Source: Flaveria trinervia (taxonomy: Eukaryota > Streptophyta > Magnoliopsida > Asterales > Asteraceae). Taken from it: a stretch of DNA of 64,000 nt. The stretch spans positions 66,522,503-66,586,502 of the forward strand of contig CM046454.1 of the NCBI GenBank assembly GCA_025506515.1, written 5' to 3'. Within the stretch, counting starts at the first letter, position 1. Every line of letters starts with the position of its first letter. Both the position numbers and the translations under genes were made by a program. Shown here one piece after another: positions 58,683-64,000 of the stretch. The notes beneath the pieces were generated by a model, which saw only the letters and a list, made by a program, of their open reading frames with translations, ran no database searches and had not been told where the DNA came from.

Positions 58683-58957
58683 GTTATCTTAAATAACATG
58701 AGTTTTAAAAAATACATTGTTAAAATAAAATCATTGTGTATTTCTAATGGTAAAACATAATGAATAATAATAAGTTTATATAATCTATTAAGAAATAATA
58801 ATAAAAATAACATATTGTGTTATCTTTAACACTATAGATTTTGAAAACTAGATTGGTGAAAGTATATTATTATGTCTTTTAATTGTAAAACATAATGATA
58901 GATAACAAGTTTATAATTTATAAAAATAATGACAAAAAACACAAAATGTTCTAAATG
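58683..58957. repeat. Degenerate tandem repeat, period about 136 bp
   Basis: Two diverged units start GTTATCTTAAATAAC (58683) and GTTATCTTTAACACT (58819) and share TAAAACATAATGA, AAGTTTATA and AAATAATAA words in the same order. Related words upstream (from about 58500) suggest a further, more decayed unit. Confidence 0.6.
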
Positions 58958-60430
58958 TAAAACACAACGATTAGTACAAATAACAAATGATGTAAAATAT
59001 ATGACACAATGAACTTATATTGACACAATAAACATAAAAACATAATTAAGTGATGTATTTGACACAATGACCAAAATGACCTTCTCTTTAAAACAATAAA
59101 AGGACGTTTGTCAAACCACAATGCTTCTTAGGAATTTTAAATTAAACATACTTTTTAATATAACCTGTCCTTATTTTTATATAAGTTAGAAAACTAAGGT
59201 TTTTTTCAAAAGAATGCAGGTGGTCTTTATTTACCAAAATGAGTGATTGGAAAGTTATTTATCAAAATAGGTGTTTATAAAAAGGTTATTTTTTTCTTGT
59301 TCATAATCTTGTTAGATAAGATTAAATTTTATTTAAAATAATATGTTTTAAAAAATTTAAGGAAAAAATTTATTCTAAATTAGAAAAAAAAACATTTTTG
59401 TTTGACGTAACTTATTAAAAGTTCTTTTTAAATTTTATGTATTTCCTTTATTAGTGCTTTCTTATACTTTTTTTTATTTTTTAAATACAAATGCTTTTAG
59501 TCTTCCATATATATAAATAGAAAACCGATTCAAACCAAATTCTATGATATCTTAACCGAATCAAATAATCAAGTAAACCAGTGTAGTTAGGTTTTAACTG
59601 AGTAAACCAATGTTTCAAATCATTCACAACCCATGTCTTATAATTATATGAGTGTGAGTCCTTAAATTATATGAGATAGCTTTGAGTGATTGTGGGTAAA
59701 AAAGAGAGAAAATATTATTGTTCATTTGTAAATTTAAGGTTTCACTGTTCAACCCTTATAAATTTTTTAATATTTTTGAAAGTGCTTGTGAGTGAAGAAG
59801 AGAGAAAAAATAATAAAAATGTATAAAAATATATTATTAATAAAAAAAGAAAGAAGAAGTAATAATTTTTAATATAATTATATGAATAAAGATAAGTAAT
59901 GGAATGTGAATGCTATCGCGGATTAACTAAATTCCTTTATAATAATCAAACTACCCCATAACATGTTAAATTCTTTTAAAAAATGTCACATACGATGAAT
60001 CTAGTATTGCACATGTTTTTCTCTCAACCATATGTATCAAAATCCCAACTCAAAGTTTTTCGTATGCATAATTTATCTTTGTAAAACACTTCAAGTTAAT
60101 TAAACCTGTTAATTAATAAAGAAAAATTACCAAGTTAACTTATGCTTATAATACCACTGATTATTCGGTTAAAATTAAAAACAAAAAAAACACAAAAACA
60201 AACCAAACTTCTTATTTAGGTTATTCAGTTCGGTTAGAAAATTATTAAATAAGTTTCGATTCAGTTTTGTTACACCAAATAAAATGTCAAAGCGAATAAA
60301 CCACATAACCTGAAATCAAGCCGATGAAGACCCCTTTCTATTAAAATTGATTTACTTACAAAATTTTAAAAATTGTTTAAAGCAGATTTAGAAATATATA
60401 TCTATAGAAAGATTTAAAGCTTAAACCTTT
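58958..60430. other. AT-rich intergenic DNA, no gene seen
   Basis: ACACAATG words near 58990-59060 invert the CATTGTGT words seen before 58750. No domain, RNA gene or element end was recognised. Confidence 0.5.
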
Positions 60431-60763
60431 ACAATTTTTTTGAAGAAGTTAAAAAACAGTTATGAAAGATTTTAAGAATTTCTATTTAAAAGATAATTAA
60501 AAGAAAATTTTAAACAAAACGTTGATAAAAAGGAACTAAAAGACGTTACCAAAAACCTTTAATGAAATAAAGCCATTGAACATTTTCTAGAAAGTTTACA
60601 AATTTTTTGAAGAAATTAAAAAATAGTTATGAAAGATTTTAAGCATTTCTATTTAAAAGATAATTAAAAGAAAAACTTAAATGAAACGTTGATAAAGGAA
60701 CTAAAAAGACGTTACCAAAAACCTTTTGTGAAATAAAGCCATTGAACATATTCTAGAAAGTTT
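60431..60763. repeat. Tandem duplication of a 167-bp AT-rich unit
   Basis: Unit 1 (60431-60597) and unit 2 (60598-60763) share TATGAAAGATTTTAAG, ATTTCTATTTAAAAGATAAT and AATAAAGCCATTGAACAT in the same order, with few differences. Noncoding. Confidence 0.88.
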
Positions 60764-62231
60764 TCTCGTTAGCATTTTTAATTAACATTATTTTAAATAA
60801 ATGTTGATTTTATCTAGTAAGAATATGATACGAAAATTTTACAGGTTAAATAAAAATATATAGTAGAATTTCTTGCATTGATAACTTGAAGTTATAAAAC
60901 GACTGAACAATTTGATTGATGATGAAAAAAATATATTTTAAATTTGTAACTATCTAAATATATTAGTATTTAATACCATAATTTAAAGAGAAAAACAGAA
61001 AAATAAAAATGATGAATCTTCAGAGAATAACAAGTATTTTGTTATTTAATAAGATAGAAGAGTAGAAAAAAAAGATAAAAAGACACTAGAGAATGACATG
61101 TGCCTTTAAAAAACTTTTGGTTACTATATACTAAAGACTATAAATATAGATTTGAGTGTAATTTAGTTTAAAATTGTTATAACGTCTATTGGTTTCAAGA
61201 CGGTCTAATTGGTAAACAATAGTGCAACTTGTTTAAACAGGTGATAATTTGACACACTCTCTTACAAAAGTACAATATCTCACATAAATTTTGCTTTTCT
61301 TCAAATATGTGTATCTTGTGATAATAAACCTGTGTGAGTTTTGTGACGGAGTTTTTAAAGTACAAAGCAAATTGTTTGAACATTTCTAGGTTAACACCAA
61401 TGATCATTTTCTTATAAAAAAAAAGAATAAATTGTTATTTATTAAACGGGATTGATTGAATTATGTATGAAATAAGTTTTACTTTTTATTTTAAGAGTAT
61501 AATAATACAAGCAACTGTTTTGACTACTTTATAATACTTCGACTAGTCAAAGTCAACTTAAAGAATAATATATTTATATATTTATAAGCGGCTCAAAATA
61601 CGATGAAAAAATCGTTTAAAAATTCTTTTTACACCGAAAGAAAACCAAATAAATCAACGGTGGGCCCCACGTTGATGACGTGTAGGCCTATTTACTCACA
61701 AGAAACCTCAAAATAAAGAATAATAATCAACTTTTTTAATAAAAAAGAAACAAGTAGACTACCAAATGTGGAGAAATTTGATTGGTCTGTTACTACGTCG
61801 TTTACGTGGCTCCCCACGCTAAAAATGACATGTGTTGGTCGTAGAGGATCCCAGCTCAGTTGTACTATTTGATAAGTATGGTCCCTGAGGATAAGTTTGA
61901 ATACTGAAATAGCCCTTTTAGATGGTTAAATAATGAATTTGACACCTAAAGCCATAATATTTGTTAAGTATTGTCTTTGATGATAGATTTGATTAGCATT
62001 GTAACAAGTATAATAGATATTTTAAGTTAACTGCATTTGATTTGGTTTCCGGTTAAGCCAAGCATCAAACCGCCCTAATAATTTTTAGTTATTCTAGACG
62101 ATGTGAGATGTAAAAGTGTTTTTAACAATAAAAGAACAACTATTATGTTGTATATGTAAAGCATAGTATATCTTCAGATTTAGTTAGGATGACGTATTAA
62201 CGTTTCCAATTCCCCCACCGCCACAATTAAA
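60764..62231. other. Intergenic DNA, distal upstream of the phosphatase gene
   Basis: No gene seen. The G/C content rises at 61660-61860. ACGTGGC, an ABRE-type motif, lies at 61804-61810. Confidence 0.5.
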
Positions 62232-62592
62232 GTTAGAAAACTTTGTCATTTATACCAGAACATTAATACTTTAAAAGTAACCGTATTTTCCGATTCATTT
62301 AGATTTAGTTATGATTCAACTACCCTCTTTTGCGGTCTTCAATACCCTTATAACCCTAATACCATTTAACTGAAACAATCCATGTTAACATAGTATTACC
62401 AATCTACTATCATTAAATTCTTTAGATAATAATAAATAGAAGTAACACGTTAGGAAATTTTATCATTTGCACCTGAACTTTAATACTCTAAATGTAACTG
62501 TATTCTTGACCAAATTAGATTTAGTTATGATTCGATTACACTCTTGTTCAGCCTTAAAATATATTATAAACCTGATACAATTTAATTCAAAC
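62232..62592. repeat. Direct duplication of about 145 bp upstream of the phosphatase gene
   Basis: Copy 1 at 62232-62376 and copy 2 at 62450-62592 share GTTAG.AAA.TTT.TCATTT, TTTAGATTTAGTTATGATTC and a CCTGATACAATTTAA-like end. They are separated by about 70 bp and are diverged. Confidence 0.8.
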
Positions 62593-63122
62593 AGCTAGGG
62601 TTGTAAAGGGATGGAGTAAAGAGAAACACAGTACGTGAGTTCAGATATGACATCCATGCATCACAAGAGAGCACCGCCACACCCGTCTAAGAAAGCACAA
62701 TAATAAGCAATTTAGCAAGGCAATACCGTTTGCAGCATCCACAACCTATCCAGTAAAACTATACATCAAATTACAGGACCTTGTTATTACAAGATATAAT
62801 ACCAAGACGGGAAGCAAATACGTATTTTCAAAGTTTACAGATAATTAAACACTATATGAAAAAAACCTGTACTCCCGTATATTATTGCATAAAAACATGC
62901 GTATCACAACAGATACTGTCAGTGTCAAACACAGACTACGGACGCATACTACAAAGGAGAACGATGACTCCGGACTCTCTAAACGTAAGAATGTTAAAGA
63001 TGAAGGGTTGTTTACGCAAGTAATAATAATGAAGGTCAAAAGAAACGACCCTTTGATATGTGTGTCCCACCCTGTATGGGCGATGATTGCGTGTGTCGTC
63101 GCCTCATGTCTCTAGTATACAT

Positions 63123-63129
63123 ACGTGTC
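63123..63129 (+). promoter_or_regulatory. ABRE-type motif near the phosphatase start
   Basis: ACGTGTC lies 97 bp upstream of the proposed start codon. ABRE (ACGTGGC/ACGTGTC) elements bind ABF/AREB bZIP factors, and group A PP2C genes are commonly induced by abscisic acid. Single short motifs occur by chance, so this is only suggestive. Confidence 0.45.
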
Positions 63130-63171
63130 ATCATCCACCTTCATTTCATCTCACAAAAATCATCCACCATT

Positions 63172-63186
63172 ACACACACACACACC
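63172..63186. repeat. (CA)n microsatellite in the phosphatase leader
   Basis: Seven CA dinucleotides just before a pyrimidine-rich leader (CTTTTCTTCTTCC). Confidence 0.85.
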
Positions 63187-63219
63187 TTTTCTTCTTCCTA
63201 CTGCGTGTTTTCGCCATTG

Positions 63220-63654
63220 ATGAACTCCGAAGATGCCGATGCTAACCACGTTGACTCATCGGACCTCTCGTCAACGAGCTCAACGGTGTCGTCAATTTTC
63301 AACAGCAGCGACGTCGATTTGTCGAGCAATTTCTCCATCACCAGCAGCTCCTCCGGCGAGATTCTCGCCGCGGCGGTGGTGCCGCTGAGGCTATCGGCGG
63401 AGCACCACGGCGATGACGGTGGCGGAGCGAGGAGGCTGAAGAAGTGTGTCGGGAGGACGAGAGGTGTGGCGTGGGGGTTTAAGTCGGTGATCGGACGACG
63501 GAAGGAGATGGAGGATGCGGTGGCGGTGGTTCCGAATTTCATGTCGAGAACGTGCGATCACGTCGGAGGATGCACCACTCCGGGCTCCAGAACGTCCCTT
63601 GAGATCTCGCCGATTCATTTCTTCGGTGTTTATGACGGTCATGGCGGATCGCAG
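63220..63654 (+). CDS. Group A type 2C protein phosphatase, exon 1 (partial gene)
   Basis: The gene encodes a Mg/Mn-dependent Ser/Thr phosphatase. Group A members bind PYR/PYL receptors and dephosphorylate SnRK2 kinases, turning down abscisic acid signalling. Exon 1 gives 145 residues. Residues 1-75 are Ser-rich and variable. The catalytic domain begins at GVAWGFKSVIGRRKEMEDA (82-100), with the metal-binding Glu in EMED, and continues to FFGVYDGHGGSQ (134-145), with the metal-binding Asp-Gly at 139-140. The exon ends CAG|GTACGT in phase 0, a conserved position in this class. The start chosen is the ATG at 63220; an in-frame ATG at 63058 would add sequence resembling untranslated leader. GC is much higher than in flanking DNA. 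The remaining exons lie beyond the window, so the subclass (ABI, HAB or HAI) is unclear. Confidence 0.93.
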
Positions 63655-64000
63655 GTACGTACGCTCTCTTCGTTATCTGATCTACATTGAGTTTTCAGTT
63701 TCAATTTCGATCTAATTGCGTGAACAACACACATGAATCACACACACACGGTTAATTGATCGTAAATTCGTTATCGAATTGAGTTGATTATCTATTGAAC
63801 TATTGGATCTCGATCTCCAGTGTGAAAATTGTTCGTTAGTTGTTTTACTATTCTATAGATGAATGATGATCGTACTTCACGCCATTGATTTTACTGATAA
63901 TTTCTCTGGATTTAACATCATTGTTGGAGATTTTGTTCAACAGAAACAAAGTCTGTTTGAATTTGCCAATGATGATAATGTAATTAACAGTTTTATTTCT
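63655..64000 (+). other. Intron 1 of the phosphatase gene (5' part)
   Basis: Starts with a consensus donor GTACGT and is T-rich, as plant introns are. No acceptor in use could be identified before the window ends. Confidence 0.75.

Noticed and set aside
63058..63219. Longer N-terminus for the phosphatase starting at 63058
   Set aside because: The extra 54 residues come from sequence with a CA microsatellite and a pyrimidine-rich tract typical of a leader; the family usually starts with the Ser-rich, acidic segment.
63198..63542. 114-residue minus-strand open frame opposite the phosphatase exon
   Set aside because: It is the GC-rich antisense shadow of exon 1 with no domain of its own.

Overview
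The window looks like intergenic nuclear DNA from a flowering plant, most likely a eudicot and probably Asteraceae. The evidence is the SIRE-type copia, Athila/Tat-type and double-zinc-knuckle gypsy retrotransposons, intron-style gene structure and about 30-35% GC outside coding DNA; the family-level placement is an inference from how the retroelements look. No prokaryotic operon, CRISPR array, rRNA or tRNA gene was seen. The only cellular gene is exon 1 of a group A type 2C protein phosphatase (ABI/HAB/HAI class) at the right edge, 63220-63654, running off the window.

Layout. 1-3439: 3' part of a copia element with a large internal deletion, ending in its 3' LTR. 3440-8984: AT-rich DNA with two nested long-TIR elements (4706-7102 and 4973-6171), microsatellites and a probable degenerate gypsy LTR (about 7494-8265). 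9175-53021: one old SIRE-like copia element (outer copia, target-site duplication CTTTA) inflated from about 12.2 kb to 43.8 kb by three later insertions, each with a perfect 5-bp duplication. These are a minus-strand gypsy deletion derivative (12143-19554, GTTGT) in gag, a 14.2-kb copia of the same family as the fragment at 1-3439 (24232-38400, CCATG) at the start of the outer third ORF, and a 10.1-kb Athila/Tat-like gypsy (42096-52178, GTAAT) just before the outer polypurine tract. The outer copia itself landed in the left arm of an older long-TIR DNA element whose remainder is 53022 to about 54825; that element carries a 432-bp Mutator-type MITE with a perfect 9-bp duplication (53521-53952). 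55606-57760: solo LTR with duplication ATAGG. 57761-63219: AT-rich DNA with old tandem duplications, then the phosphatase promoter region with ABRE-like motifs.

All retroelement coding regions carry stops, frameshifts or deletions, so none looks autonomous. The most interesting recurring pattern is that three unrelated LTR families each carry their own family-specific palindromic word, clustered roughly 60-250 bp upstream of a TATA-like box in the LTR and repeated at other noncoding sites in the element. I found no gene cluster that looks like a new cellular system; the novelty here is in transposon architecture and cis-motifs.
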